Shown: positions 32,726-42,137, numbered from the stretch's first letter. The stretch is DNA of 64,000 nt from an uncultured Lachnospiraceae bacterium (GCA_934317845.1 CAKRES010000003.1:62001-126000); one strand, 5' to 3'. The notes: generated by a model not told the origin, from the letters alone. Made by a program: numbers and translations.

Positions 32726-35506
32726 ATGAAAAAAAGAAGAGTAGTAGCATTTATGATGGCGGTGATGTTATGCCTGTCTCTTGTAATATCCGATCAGGAA
32801 GCATTTGTGGCTGCGGCACAGGATACTTCCACCACAAGGATATTAGAGACAGATGTGGCATCACCGTCTTCCGGTTGTACCATGTTATTGGTGAGTGGTT
32901 CTTATTATAGCCAGGCACAGGAGGCACTTGACCGGATCAACGAGATCAGAAAAGAAGCATGTGAAGCCGGTAATGTGCCGGATCCGAGAGACGACTCCCG
33001 GATGCTTTCTGCAAGTGATTATGTACCGATCAAATGGTCAAGAGATTTGGAGAGTATAGCAAGGATCCGCGCAATGGAAAGCAGTATGACCATTGCACAT
33101 GCACGTTTAAATGGAAAAAGTTGTTTAAGTGTATCTTATAATAAAATCTCTTCCTGGGAAGAGGTCTTAGCCTGGAATTATAACAAAACGATGGTTTCCG
33201 GTATTAATCAGTGGTATAGGGAAAAAAGTGATTGGGTTGGTAAGGTGAGTGGTAAAGTAACAGGGCATTATACCAGCATGATCGATCCGAGCAATACCTA
33301 TATCGGATTAGGTGATTTTTATAATGATAATGCGTACTATCCTAATACCGTGGCAGGAGAATTTTCTGGTGGTACCGGATTGGATGAGACAATGCAGGAG
33401 GCTTATCCTGATGTGATGCAAAAGGTTGAGGTAAAGGAAAGCAAGATCACGGACTATGTGCTGGATGGTATGGATATGATCTATACCGAGCAGTCCGAAC
33501 GTCTGACTCCAAAGGTAGAAGTGACCTATGGATCACGTACGTATCAGCTTGACATACTGGAGGATGTTACCTATACTTCCTCTGCTCCATCTGTGGCGCG
33601 TGTAGATCAGGACGGTCTGGTTACCGGGATCAAGAGTGGAAGTGCTGTGATCACGGCGAAACGGGATGGCAGTGTGTTTGCCACTCTTACAATGACTGTG
33701 AAATGTAATCATGAAAAAGAGTTGATATCTTATACTGCACCGAGCTGCACCAGTACGGGAGAAAAGGTGTACCGCTGCGAGCAGTGTGGAGAAGCGGTGA
33801 CGGAAACGGTAGCGAAGGTACCACATGATTACGTGTATTCTGAAGCAGATTCTGATGGAAAGAAGACAGGAATCTGTTCTATGTGTGGGGATACGATCAA
33901 GATCACTCCACCAACGACATATACCTTATATTGGAGAAATGAAACATCTACGGATTCCTATTATTGGAGTGATTTTCCATCAGAAAATCCGATTGGAACT
34001 AAAACATATCTGCTTCCAAAAGTACAGGATGGAGATTCGGATTACCAGGAGCTTATGGCACGATCATCAGATGAATCTGTGATCCAGCCGCCAGATAAGA
34101 TTGTAAATAAAAGTGGCAATAATGCATTTAAAATAGTGTCTCCTGGTATTGCAACAATTACTGTATATCCAAAATACAATGCCAGTTTAAAGCGAACCTA
34201 TGTGGTCAGAATCGGAGATACCGGAAGTGTATCGATTACTCCGGCAGAGGTAACGTTGTCCAAGACCAGCTATAAATATGATAACAAAGCCTGCACACCG
34301 GAGATCAGTGTGTTATATCATGATACCAAACTGACAAAAGGAACTGATTATACGGTAACCTACGAGAATAATGACCGGGTAGGAACGGCAACAGCAGTGA
34401 TCACAGGAAATGGGATCTTTACCGGAACGATCAGAAAAACATTTGCGATCACAGGAGATGCTTCTGATACTACGACAGCAGCGCAGCCGGGAACAACAAC
34501 GACGCAGCAAGTGACGACAGCAGCGCAGCCGGGAACAACGACAACGCAGCAAGTGACGACAGCAGCGCAGCCGGGAACAACGACGACGGAGCGGGTAACG
34601 ACAACAGAACAGCCGGGAACAACGACGACGGAGTGGGTAACGACAGCAGCGCAGCCGGGAGTAACGACGACGGAGCAAGTGACGACAGCAGCGCAGCCGG
34701 GAGCAACGACGACGGAGCAAGTAACGACAGCAGCGCAGCCGGGAACAACGACGACGGAGCGGGTAACGACAACAGAACAGCCGGGAATAACAACGACGCA
34801 GCAGGATCCTTCTGAAATAACACCACCGGATTCTGATACGTCACAGACTCCAAATCCGGTTTCTCCTACGACGCAGGCTCCGGATACAGACGATGAAGAT
34901 ACAGATAATACAACGCAGAAAAAGGCAACAACAGAGAAAGCAGATACGGATGATGATTTTGATGAAGATCTGGATGAGGACGAGGAAGACGATCTGGCCT
35001 ATCCCAAAGTAGGAGACCGTTTCAGTGTGAAAGGAATCAAATATAAGGTTGTATATGTATCTAAAAAGAATGAAGATTACAGAGTGGTCTGTATTGGTGC
35101 CACATCGAAAAAAATCACAAAGGCAATGATTCCTGATTATGTATCGGATGATGACTTTGATTATGAAGTAACTGGTATTGCTAAAAATGCATTTGCCGGA
35201 TGTAAGAAATTAAAGAGTGTTACAATCCCTGATTTTGTGACCACCATTGATGCCAAGGCATTTTATGGCTGCAGTGCATTAAAAACAGTGACGATTCCGG
35301 ATGCAGTGAAAAAGATTGGAACGAAGGCCTTTGCCAAATGTAAGGCATTACGTTTTGTGAAGATCCAAAGTAAGAAGCTGACAAAGCAGGGCATTGGAAG
35401 CAAAGCATTTTCCGGAATCCATAAGCATGCAACAGGAAAAGTTCCGGCTTCTAAAAAGAGCGCATACAAAAAGTGGTTCAAAAAAGCGGGACTTACCATT
35501 AAATAA
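32726..35506 (+). CDS. Large secreted CAP / Ig-like / Thr-Pro repeat / LRR protein
   Basis: This is a 926-residue extracellular protein with a signal peptide (residues 1-~33). Domains in order: a CAP/SCP-like region (~50-230; SRDLESIARIRAMESSMTIA, HARLNG, NTYIGLGDF), a Big_2-type Ig domain (~265-325; PSVARVDQDGLVTGIKSGSA), a Cys-pair segment (YRCEQCGE and CSMCGD), further Ig-like modules to ~580, eight 14-residue Thr/Pro/Gln repeats (583-694), an acidic linker, and a BspA-type leucine-rich repeat C-terminus (~770-926; LKSVTIPDFVTTIDAKAFYG). There is no sortase motif. A role in adhesion or wall association is inferred. The start follows AAGGGGAT. Confidence 0.85.
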   Translation: MKKRRVVAFMMAVMLCLSLVISDQEAFVAAAQDTSTTRILETDVASPSSGCTMLLVSGSYYSQAQEALDRINEIRKEACEAGNVPDPRDDSRMLSASDYVPIKWSRDLESIARIRAMESSMTIAHARLNGKSCLSVSYNKISSWEEVLAWNYNKTMVSGINQWYREKSDWVGKVSGKVTGHYTSMIDPSNTYIGLGDFYNDNAYYPNTVAGEFSGGTGLDETMQEAYPDVMQKVEVKESKITDYVLDGMDMIYTEQSERLTPKVEVTYGSRTYQLDILEDVTYTSSAPSVARVDQDGLVTGIKSGSAVITAKRDGSVFATLTMTVKCNHEKELISYTAPSCTSTGEKVYRCEQCGEAVTETVAKVPHDYVYSEADSDGKKTGICSMCGDTIKITPPTTYTLYWRNETSTDSYYWSDFPSENPIGTKTYLLPKVQDGDSDYQELMARSSDESVIQPPDKIVNKSGNNAFKIVSPGIATITVYPKYNASLKRTYVVRIGDTGSVSITPAEVTLSKTSYKYDNKACTPEISVLYHDTKLTKGTDYTVTYENNDRVGTATAVITGNGIFTGTIRKTFAITGDASDTTTAAQPGTTTTQQVTTAAQPGTTTTQQVTTAAQPGTTTTERVTTTEQPGTTTTEWVTTAAQPGVTTTEQVTTAAQPGATTTEQVTTAAQPGTTTTERVTTTEQPGITTTQQDPSEITPPDSDTSQTPNPVSPTTQAPDTDDEDTDNTTQKKATTEKADTDDDFDEDLDEDEEDDLAYPKVGDRFSVKGIKYKVVYVSKKNEDYRVVCIGATSKKITKAMIPDYVSDDDFDYEVTGIAKNAFAGCKKLKSVTIPDFVTTIDAKAFYGCSALKTVTIPDAVKKIGTKAFAKCKALRFVKIQSKKLTKQGIGSKAFSGIHKHATGKVPASKKSAYKKWFKKAGLTIK
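34472..34807 (+). repeat. Coding minisatellite, eight 42-bp units
   Basis: Each unit encodes 14 residues of the form TTAAQPGTTTTEQV. Unit variants (QQV, ERV, EWV; AAQ or TEQ) are distributed so that units 3-4 resemble units 7-8, suggesting duplication of blocks. The array keeps the reading frame, so unit loss or gain would change stalk length. Confidence 0.92.
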
Positions 35507-35605
35507 TAAAATTTTCCTGATAGGGGTATGTTTATTTTCTTCTTGTTTCATAGTGTACAATATGTATTATTTTTTCCAGGCAAGATAGGAGTATCCGTGT
35601 GGCTG

Positions 35606-35880
35606 CACCTGACATTGATTTGTTACTAACATTTTTGGAAAGTCTAATTGCCCATCGGGGACCTGCATATGACATGTTTTTGTGTAGTCGCCCCAGTGGG
35701 CTTCAGGTATTTTTCAGGCTCATTTGCACGCGTCGGTGCTTATGCCCTGTATTTTAGGGCATTACGCACCGTTACGCAGTGCAACGAAGCGAAAGCGTGC
35801 CTGAAAAATATCTGATCCCACAAAGGGGCGTAACCGTCCAGATGCATATGCAGGAACCCGATGGGCAGATTATGATCAGG
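35606..35880 (+). ncRNA. Large structured non-coding RNA candidate
   Basis: The 414-base gap between coding genes contains a nested set of complementary segments: CCCATCGGG (35651-35659) with CCCGATGGG; CTGCATATG (35663-35671) with CATATGCAG (35844-35852); GCCCC and GTGGG (35690-35700) with CCCAC and GGGGC (35817-35829); AGGTATTTTTCAGGC (35705-35719) with GCCTGAAAAATATCT; TTGCAC with GTGCAA; CGGTGC with GCACCG; ATGCCCT with AGGGCAT. CCTGA (35609-35613) may close the whole on TCAGG (35876-35880). No start-to-stop frame fills it. It could be a known Firmicute ncRNA class such as raiA, or a new one; strand is assumed from the neighbours. Confidence 0.75.
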
Positions 35881-35920
35881 AAAGAAAAAACTGTAGTAAA
35901 TATAAGGATGATGACATAGT

Positions 35921-36400
35921 ATGGGAAAGAAGAGTGTGGCAGTTTGCCGGCGGATATATGAAGATATTCGTACCTATGGTGCCGGGATATTAGTGGCATT
36001 GCTGGTACTGATCGGGTGTAATATACTTGTTGGACAGTTTTGTCCACTGGTGCTGCTTACCGGAATCCCCTGTCCGGCATGTGGACTAAGCAGAGCCGGG
36101 GGATTGCTTTTGACACTGCACTGGAAACAGGCATTTTACATGCATCCGATGATCTTTCCGATTGTCGTTTTTTTATTGTATTGCTGCTGGTATCGATATG
36201 TATGGGGAAAAACACCAAAATATAGGAAAACACTTTTATTTAGTATTCTGTTTTTACTCATTGTAGTATATTTCTACCGCATGGGACAGTATTTTAAGCC
36301 ACCCTATCTGGAAAAAGGCGGGCTGGACACACCTATTTATTATGAACCAAGAAATTTGTTCCGTGTATGTTTACATATGGTGTCGAAAATGATAGAATAA
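35921..36400 (+). CDS. DUF2752 membrane protein
   Basis: This is a 159-residue protein with about three transmembrane helices and the DUF2752 signature GIPCPACGLSRAGG (C-P-x-C-G-x-S/T-R) between the first two. The function of the family is unknown. The start is behind AAGGATGA, 40 bases after the structured element at 35606-35880. It is 48 bases from a small membrane protein gene; DUF2752 genes are commonly next to small TM2/CD225-like genes in gut bacteria, and this pair fits that pattern. Confidence 0.88.
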   Translation: MGKKSVAVCRRIYEDIRTYGAGILVALLVLIGCNILVGQFCPLVLLTGIPCPACGLSRAGGLLLTLHWKQAFYMHPMIFPIVVFLLYCCWYRYVWGKTPKYRKTLLFSILFLLIVVYFYRMGQYFKPPYLEKGGLDTPIYYEPRNLFRVCLHMVSKMIE

Positions 36401-36448
36401 TATTGATACTGATCACAGTATCAAAAGGAAATTAAGGAGGAGAATATT

Positions 36449-36685
36449 ATGTATGAGGAAATGTCTTTAGGGCAATGGGTAGGAACTATTATTTTATCTA
36501 TGATCCCTTGTGTAGGTCTGATCCTGCTGATCATTTGGGCGGTAAGCAGCCAGAATGAGACAAAGAAGAGATGGGCACAGGCAATGCTGATCGTGCAGGT
36601 TATCCTGATCGTTATTTCGATCCTGTTCTATGTATTATTTGGAGCAGCAATGCTTGCAGCATATTCAGCAGCAGGCGCATTTTAA
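36449..36685 (+). CDS. Small two-helix membrane protein (CD225/dispanin-like)
   Basis: This is a 78-residue protein with two hydrophobic helices, WVGTIILSMIPCVGLILLII and AMLIVQVILIVISILFYVLF, joined by a polar loop (SSQNETKKRWAQ). The layout, with an N-terminal amphipathic start and a Lys/Arg loop, resembles bacterial CD225/DUF4190-type proteins found beside DUF2752. Function is unknown. The ribosome binding site AAGGAGGAG is strong. A perfect terminator follows. Confidence 0.75.
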   Translation: MYEEMSLGQWVGTIILSMIPCVGLILLIIWAVSSQNETKKRWAQAMLIVQVILIVISILFYVLFGAAMLAAYSAAGAF

Positions 36686-36691
36686 AAAATA

Positions 36692-36724
36692 AAAAAGCTG
36701 TCGCATAAGCGGCAGCTTTTTTTG
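36692..36724. terminator. Bidirectional terminator between the small membrane protein and glmS genes
   Basis: AAAAAGCTGTCGC pairs with GCGGCAGCTTTTT around ATAA, with A- and T-runs on both sides, serving the converging glmS as well. Confidence 0.93.
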
Positions 36725-36734
36725 TTTGTCATTT

Positions 36735-38567
36735 TTACTCTACTGTAACTGATTTTGCAAGATTACGAGGTTTATCAACATCCAATCCTTTGGCAACGGA
36801 TACATAGTAGCCAAATAACTGGAGAGGGATCACTGCAAGGGAGGTAGAGAAGCAAGGCAGGGTTTTTGGTACATAGACAGTAAAGTCTGCGGTATCCTCC
36901 ATGCCAAAGTTTCCTTCTGTTGTCAGTGCAAATACATAGGAACCACGACTTTTTACTTCTACAATATTGCTGACCATTTTCTCATAAAGGTCCGGTTGTG
37001 TGGCAATCGCAACACTCAAAATTCCATCCTCGATCAGGGAAATAGAACCGTGCTTTAATTCTCCGGCTGCATAAGCTTCGGAGTGGATATAGGAAATTTC
37101 CTTTAATTTCAAAGAGCCTTCCATCGCGGTTGCATAATCCTGTCCGCGTCCGATAAAGAACATATCTTTTGCAGCTGCATATTTTGTGGCGAACCACTGG
37201 ATGCGCTCTTTATCTCCTAAGATTGTCTGGATCTTATCCGGCAGCTCTAAAAGCTCTGCGATCATGTTCTGGTAAGTGGCAGTATCAATCTGCTCCCGTA
37301 CCTTTGCAAAGTAGATACCAAGCATATAGCAGGCAACAAGCTGGGTGCTGTATGCTTTTGTTGTAGCAACGGCAATCTCCGGACCTGCCCAGGTATATAA
37401 TACATTGTCGGCTTCTCGGGCGATAGAGCTTCCAACCACATTTACAATACCTGTTACTTTGATACCGCGGGATTTGATCTCACGCAATGCTGCAAGGGAA
37501 TCGGCGGTTTCTCCGGACTGGCTGATGATGATCGCCATGGAATCCGGATCCATGATCGGATTGCGGTACCGGAACTCAGATGCCAGATCCACATCAACCG
37601 GAATCCGTGCAATCTGTTCGATCATGTATTTTACAGACATTCCCACATGATAAGCAGAACCGCAGCCGATGATGTAAATCCGTTTCAGGGAGCGGATCTC
37701 TTCTTCCGTCATATTCAGTTCATTTAAGACGATCTCGCCGTCTACGATACGTGGGTGGATCGTATCTGCAACTACCTTTGGCTGCTCATAGATCTCTTTT
37801 AACATAAAGTGTTCGTAGCCGCCCTTTTCTGCTGCTTCAATATCCCACTTGACTGTAGTTAATTCCTTTTCAATTGGTTCTGCATCTTCATTATAGAAGG
37901 AAATAGTATCTCTCGTTAATTTGGCAATCTCTAAATTGTCGATATAGTAAACATCTCTGGTATGCTTTAAGATCGCCGGTACATCAGAAGCAATGAAATT
38001 ACCTTCCGGTGACGTGCCAATGATCAACGGGCTATCTTTGCGGACTGCATAAAGATCATCCGGATGCTCCTTAAACATAATTCCCAGTGCGTAGGATCCC
38101 TTGACACGGTGCATTACTTTAATGATCGCATCGATCGGATCTCCGTTGTAATAGTATTCCAGCATGTGGACAACTACTTCCGTGTCGGTATCAGAAATAA
38201 ATTCCATGCCGCGGGACTGCATTTTCTCTTTTAACGGCTGATAGTTTTCGATGATACCGTTATGTACGATGCAGATGCTCTTATCCTTGTTAAAATGTGG
38301 ATGGGAGTTGACAACGCTCGGTTCGCCGTGGGTGGCCCAGCGGGTATGACCGATACCGATCGTTCCCTCTACTGCCTGCCCGTCTCCAGTCAGGTCACGC
38401 AATGCCTGCAGACGTCCTTTTGCCTTAACAACCTCGATGGCATCCTGTTTTTCATCGTAGACAGCAATTCCGGCAGAGTCATATCCACGATACTCTAATT
38501 TTGATAAACCGTCCAATAAGATAGGGGCGGCTTTTTGACTTCCTACATATCCTACAATTCCACACAT
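36735..38567 (-). CDS. glmS: Glutamine-fructose-6-phosphate aminotransferase (isomerizing)
   Basis: Makes glucosamine 6-phosphate from fructose 6-phosphate and glutamine, the entry to peptidoglycan precursors. The protein is 610 residues, full length. The N-terminal glutaminase begins MCGIVGYVG (nucleophile Cys2), with GHTRWATHG and the ammonia-gating region; two SIS sugar-isomerase domains follow (IIGCGSAYHVGM, SQSGETADS; FIGRGQDYATAMEGSLKLKE), ending KPRNLAKSVTVE. The start follows GAAGGG. The 110-base leader is too short for, and shows no trace of, the glmS ribozyme that controls this gene in many Firmicutes. Confidence 0.98.
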   Translation of the reverse strand: MCGIVGYVGSQKAAPILLDGLSKLEYRGYDSAGIAVYDEKQDAIEVVKAKGRLQALRDLTGDGQAVEGTIGIGHTRWATHGEPSVVNSHPHFNKDKSICIVHNGIIENYQPLKEKMQSRGMEFISDTDTEVVVHMLEYYYNGDPIDAIIKVMHRVKGSYALGIMFKEHPDDLYAVRKDSPLIIGTSPEGNFIASDVPAILKHTRDVYYIDNLEIAKLTRDTISFYNEDAEPIEKELTTVKWDIEAAEKGGYEHFMLKEIYEQPKVVADTIHPRIVDGEIVLNELNMTEEEIRSLKRIYIIGCGSAYHVGMSVKYMIEQIARIPVDVDLASEFRYRNPIMDPDSMAIIISQSGETADSLAALREIKSRGIKVTGIVNVVGSSIAREADNVLYTWAGPEIAVATTKAYSTQLVACYMLGIYFAKVREQIDTATYQNMIAELLELPDKIQTILGDKERIQWFATKYAAAKDMFFIGRGQDYATAMEGSLKLKEISYIHSEAYAAGELKHGSISLIEDGILSVAIATQPDLYEKMVSNIVEVKSRGSYVFALTTEGNFGMEDTADFTVYVPKTLPCFSTSLAVIPLQLFGYYVSVAKGLDVDKPRNLAKSVTVE

Positions 38568-38677
38568 AAAATTTTACCCTTCTTTCTTTTTAATTCTAAT
38601 TATTGTAATGCATTCTTTTCCTGTTATATCACAGCTTTTTTCAAAAACCCAGAATACAATCATTAGCTTTTTTCTTT

Positions 38678-40117
38678 TTAATATGCATTTTCATTGATAA
38701 ATCCCTTGAAAATTGTCAGGAACAGGATCTTGATATCAAGTCCCAATGTCCAGTTTTCGATGTAGTAAATGTCATGTTCGATACGCAACTTGATCGAAGT
38801 ATCTCCACGAAAACCATTTACCTGCGCCCAGCCGGTAATGCCCGGACGTACCTGATGTTTGATCATGTATTTTGGAATCTCTTCCTTGAACTTCTCTACA
38901 AAGAACGGACGCTCCGGTCTTGGTCCGACCAGACTCATATCTCCCTTTAATACGTTGAAAAACTGAGGAAGCTCGTCAATACTGGTGCGGCGGATGAACT
39001 TGCCGACTTTTGTGACACGGGGGTCGTCGCTGGTAGTCCATGCTTTCGATTCTTTTGCGGCATTCTGCACGCACATGGAGCGGAATTTATACATTTTAAA
39101 TTCCTTATTGTGCAGTCCCACGCGCACCTGACTGAAAATGACAGGTCCCGGAGAAGTTACTTTTACTAAAATGGCAACGACCAGCATGATCGGAGAGAAC
39201 AGGATGATCGCTACGATCGCTCCGATAATGTCGATGATACGCTTGATGATCTTGTTGATCGTATTGCTCAGCGGAACGTTGCGGATATTGATCACGGGAA
39301 GACCATTTAAGTCTTCGATGTACGGCTGGGTCGTAATGAACTTATAGTAGTCTGGTACGAATTTCGTGTGCGTACCGCTTTTTTCGCAAATATTAACGAT
39401 GGATTCCAGTTTATAATATTCTTTGATATTTAATGTGATGATCGATTCATCCAGTGAGTTTTCACTCAAATAGCTTTCTAACTCATCGATCGTTCCGATC
39501 TTTGGCACTCCACGGTATTCAAAATCGTCCGCCATGTTGTCATCGAAAATACCATGGATACGGTAGCCCCATTGTGGATTCAGCTTTAAACGGTCAATAT
39601 AAGAAGCGGCAGCAGGACTGAAGCCGATGATAATGATATGCTTTAAGTTACGACCGCCTTCACGCATCACGGCGAGCGTTTTCCGGATGCTGAAACGCAC
39701 AAAGGTTGAGAGTACGATATTGATGCATCCGAAAAAGATGAACAACCATCTGGAGTAGTTGTCCAACTTGAATAAATAAAGTAACACAAAAGTAATGATC
39801 AGTCCACTGACATTTGCCTTGATAATATTGATCAACTCATATTTGCGGCTTAAAAAACGTTTTGGTGCATAAAGCTGAAAGGCATAGTATAAAATAATGT
39901 ATCCAAACGTCATATAAAGCAACGGTGATTTATAAACCGGCCAGAGATAATCACGCAGTGTATAATAGAAGATTCCGATCGTTCCCGGCAACTGTTTCGG
40001 GGCAAAGAGCGGAAATTCAAAGCGCAGATAATAGGCTAGTAAGAAAGAAACAACGGTAATGATGGAATCTAAGATCAGATGAAGTCCGTTGAAATATTTC
40101 TGATTTTCTTTAATCAT
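38678..40117 (-). CDS. Polyprenyl glycosylphosphotransferase (exopolysaccharide initiation)
   Basis: Transfers a sugar 1-phosphate to undecaprenyl phosphate, the first step in making an exported glycan. The protein is 479 residues. About four N-terminal helices (to ~residue 130) are followed by a Rossmann-like CoA-binding-type region (HIIIIGFSPAAASYIDRL, IPKIGTIDEL-like). From ~285 the bacterial sugar transferase domain begins: KRIIDIIGAIVAIILFSP, the KMYKFRSM motif, TSIDELPQFFNVLKGDMSLVGPRP and PGITGWAQVNG. It is of the WcaJ/WbaP full-length type. No other polysaccharide genes are adjacent. The start follows AGAGGTT; it diverges from htrA. Confidence 0.95.
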   Translation of the reverse strand: MIKENQKYFNGLHLILDSIITVVSFLLAYYLRFEFPLFAPKQLPGTIGIFYYTLRDYLWPVYKSPLLYMTFGYIILYYAFQLYAPKRFLSRKYELINIIKANVSGLIITFVLLYLFKLDNYSRWLFIFFGCINIVLSTFVRFSIRKTLAVMREGGRNLKHIIIIGFSPAAASYIDRLKLNPQWGYRIHGIFDDNMADDFEYRGVPKIGTIDELESYLSENSLDESIITLNIKEYYKLESIVNICEKSGTHTKFVPDYYKFITTQPYIEDLNGLPVINIRNVPLSNTINKIIKRIIDIIGAIVAIILFSPIMLVVAILVKVTSPGPVIFSQVRVGLHNKEFKMYKFRSMCVQNAAKESKAWTTSDDPRVTKVGKFIRRTSIDELPQFFNVLKGDMSLVGPRPERPFFVEKFKEEIPKYMIKHQVRPGITGWAQVNGFRGDTSIKLRIEHDIYYIENWTLGLDIKILFLTIFKGFINENAY

Positions 40118-40355
40118 GTTATAACCTCTTTACCATGTGGATTATCCTACATTATTAGGATGACATAAAACTACCTCTATCATACAATATCTGTCGTGAT
40201 TTCTCAATGTTTTTTTGCAGTGCCAGCGGTCACAACTTTTCAAAAAAACTAACACAAACTCGTAACACCTCAGACACAGTTTCATCACATTCGATTGGTA
40301 GTATTGGTTTCAGAAGCAAAGGAAAGCAAGAACAAATAAGCAAGGAGGAAGAACG

Positions 40356-42050
40356 ATGAACGAAGAATACAACAATCAGAATCCATCACAAAATCAACCA
40401 CAAACGAATCCGGCTGGTACAACGGGTGCACAGGAGGAGACGACATACCATAGAAGCTACTTAAATGACAGTGATCCAAATGCAAAAACTTATATCAATG
40501 CAGGAACACAGGAAACTTCTAATGGGACAGCCAATGCAAATGCAGGAAATGCAGCAGTGCCTCCGGTATATGCAACCTATACACCGGGCGGACAACAGAC
40601 ACAGCAGACAAATGCGGGAGCAGGTCAGACATGGAATGCACAGGCATATACCAACGCAGCTCCAAATGCAAAACCGGCAAAACCGAAGAAACCAAGAAAG
40701 CATTATCAGTGGCCAAAATTTGTCGGAAAGGCAGTTGCTTTTGGTGCGATCGCCGGCTGCATTATGATCGGTATGACAGCCGTGTACCGGCATTTTGATC
40801 ATAGCGGTGGTCCTGCGACACAGGCAACGATGACAACGGCAGGAACGGTAAAAACAACAAGCAGCTCCTCCTCATCGAGTGGTTCTGTATCGGATCTTGT
40901 TAACAACGTTATGCCATCGATCGTATCGATCACCAGTACATTCCAGGCAAGCAGCAACAGTAATTTTAATGACTTCTATTACTGGTTCTACGGTGGAAAT
41001 AACCAGAATTCCAAAGAGCAGACAGGAAGCGGCTCTGGCGTCATTGTCAGTGAAACCGACGACCAGCTTCTGATCGTAACAAATAACCATGTGATCTCCG
41101 ACAACTCATATGGTGATGCCAAAAAGGTACAGGTTACATTTTCAGACGATAAGACAGTGGAAGCAACCGTAAAAGGAGCGGATCCCGATGCCGATCTTGC
41201 GGTACTTACCGTAAAGAAATCAGATCTTGAAAAGAGCACCTTAGAAAACGTAAAGGTAGCTGTGATCGGAGACTCCGACAGTGTAAATGTAGGTGATGAC
41301 GTAATCGCCATTGGTAATGCATTAGGTTATGGACAGTCCGTTACCCGTGGTATTGTAAGTGCGAAAAATCGTGAAGTACAATTAGAAGATAAGACTATGA
41401 CACTGCTTCAGACAGATGCAGCGATCAATCCTGGTAACTCCGGCGGAGCATTATTAAATACCAGCGGAGAATTGATCGGAATCAACTCTGTCAAATATGC
41501 TTCTGATGAAGTAGAGGGTATGGGATATGCCATTCCAATGGCGATCGCACAGCCGATCATCGAAGAATTGATGAATGAAGAAGAAGTAGGCTCTAATGAG
41601 CAGGCCTATTTAGGTATTTATGGTACAGATGTAGGAAGTGAACTGGCACAGTCTTACAACATGCCGGAAGGTGTATGGGTAAGAAATATTACAGATAATT
41701 CTCCAGCTGCAGAAGCAGGAATCCAACAGCGTGATATTATTACAAAATTCAATGATCATGAGATCAGCAGCATGGAGAGTTTGCAGAATCAGATTGCCAA
41801 GAAGAAGGCAGGAACCGAAGTGACACTGACCGTCAAGCGACAGTCAAACAACGGGGAATACAAGGAAATGAAGATCAAAGTTACCTTAGGAAATAAAAAG
41901 GATGCCAAGGACACGACAGAGAATAATCCACAAAGCAGTGACAATGCTCAGAGCAGCAATGGTAATTCTGACAATGGATCATCGAATGGGGACAATAATG
42001 ACAATAATTCCGGTTCAACAAATCCATTTGAATATTTCTTCGGAAACTAG
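40356..42050 (+). CDS. htrA: HtrA/DegP-family membrane-anchored serine protease
   Basis: Envelope quality-control protease of 564 residues. A ~120-residue cytoplasmic N-terminus rich in Asn, Gln, Thr and Ala ends in a Lys/Pro-rich stretch; one transmembrane helix (FGAIAGCIMIGMTAVY) leads to a Ser/Thr linker and the trypsin-like domain. The triad is His245 (TNNHVISD), Asp280 (DADLAVL) and Ser362 (NPGNSGGAL). A single PDZ domain (~residues 410-510) follows, and a Asn/Ser/Gly-rich tail ends in NPFEYFFGN. The start is behind AAGGAGGAAG. The CIRCE palindrome after the gene doubles as its terminator. Confidence 0.96.
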   Translation: MNEEYNNQNPSQNQPQTNPAGTTGAQEETTYHRSYLNDSDPNAKTYINAGTQETSNGTANANAGNAAVPPVYATYTPGGQQTQQTNAGAGQTWNAQAYTNAAPNAKPAKPKKPRKHYQWPKFVGKAVAFGAIAGCIMIGMTAVYRHFDHSGGPATQATMTTAGTVKTTSSSSSSSGSVSDLVNNVMPSIVSITSTFQASSNSNFNDFYYWFYGGNNQNSKEQTGSGSGVIVSETDDQLLIVTNNHVISDNSYGDAKKVQVTFSDDKTVEATVKGADPDADLAVLTVKKSDLEKSTLENVKVAVIGDSDSVNVGDDVIAIGNALGYGQSVTRGIVSAKNREVQLEDKTMTLLQTDAAINPGNSGGALLNTSGELIGINSVKYASDEVEGMGYAIPMAIAQPIIEELMNEEEVGSNEQAYLGIYGTDVGSELAQSYNMPEGVWVRNITDNSPAAEAGIQQRDIITKFNDHEISSMESLQNQIAKKKAGTEVTLTVKRQSNNGEYKEMKIKVTLGNKKDAKDTTENNPQSSDNAQSSNGNSDNGSSNGDNNDNNSGSTNPFEYFFGN

Positions 42051-42075
42051 AAAAATCACATAAAACCCTAAATTG

Positions 42076-42108
42076 TTAGCACTCATTTCAAATGAGTGCT
42101 AATTTTTT
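42076..42108 (+). promoter_or_regulatory. Perfect CIRCE element that also forms the htrA terminator
   Basis: TTAGCACTC - 9 bases - GAGTGCTAA (42076-42102) matches the HrcA operator exactly. The 9-base spacer ATTTCAAAT is itself self-complementary, giving a 13-bp stem followed by six T, so the RNA is a good intrinsic terminator for htrA. Confidence 0.95.
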
Positions 42109-42109
42109 C

Positions 42110-42137
42110 TTGACTTTTTTGTTAGGGATGGTAGAAT
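42110..42137 (+). promoter_or_regulatory. htpG promoter
   Basis: TTGACT (42110-42115), a 16-base spacer, TAGAAT (42132-42137). CIRCE lies immediately upstream of the -35 rather than over the start point. Confidence 0.7.

Noticed and set aside
34472..34807. Possible CRISPR array
   Set aside because: The 42-bp units are directly adjacent, without unique spacers, and encode a regular peptide repeat in the gene's reading frame.
34313..34853. Long open frames on the minus strand over the minisatellite
   Set aside because: They are by-products of the repeat's base composition, consist of Arg/Cys or Ser/Leu repeats, and have no ribosome binding site.
38568..38677. Possible glmS ribozyme in the glmS leader
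   Set aside because: The 110-base interval is too short and AT-rich, and none of the ribozyme's conserved core or pseudoknot sequence is visible.
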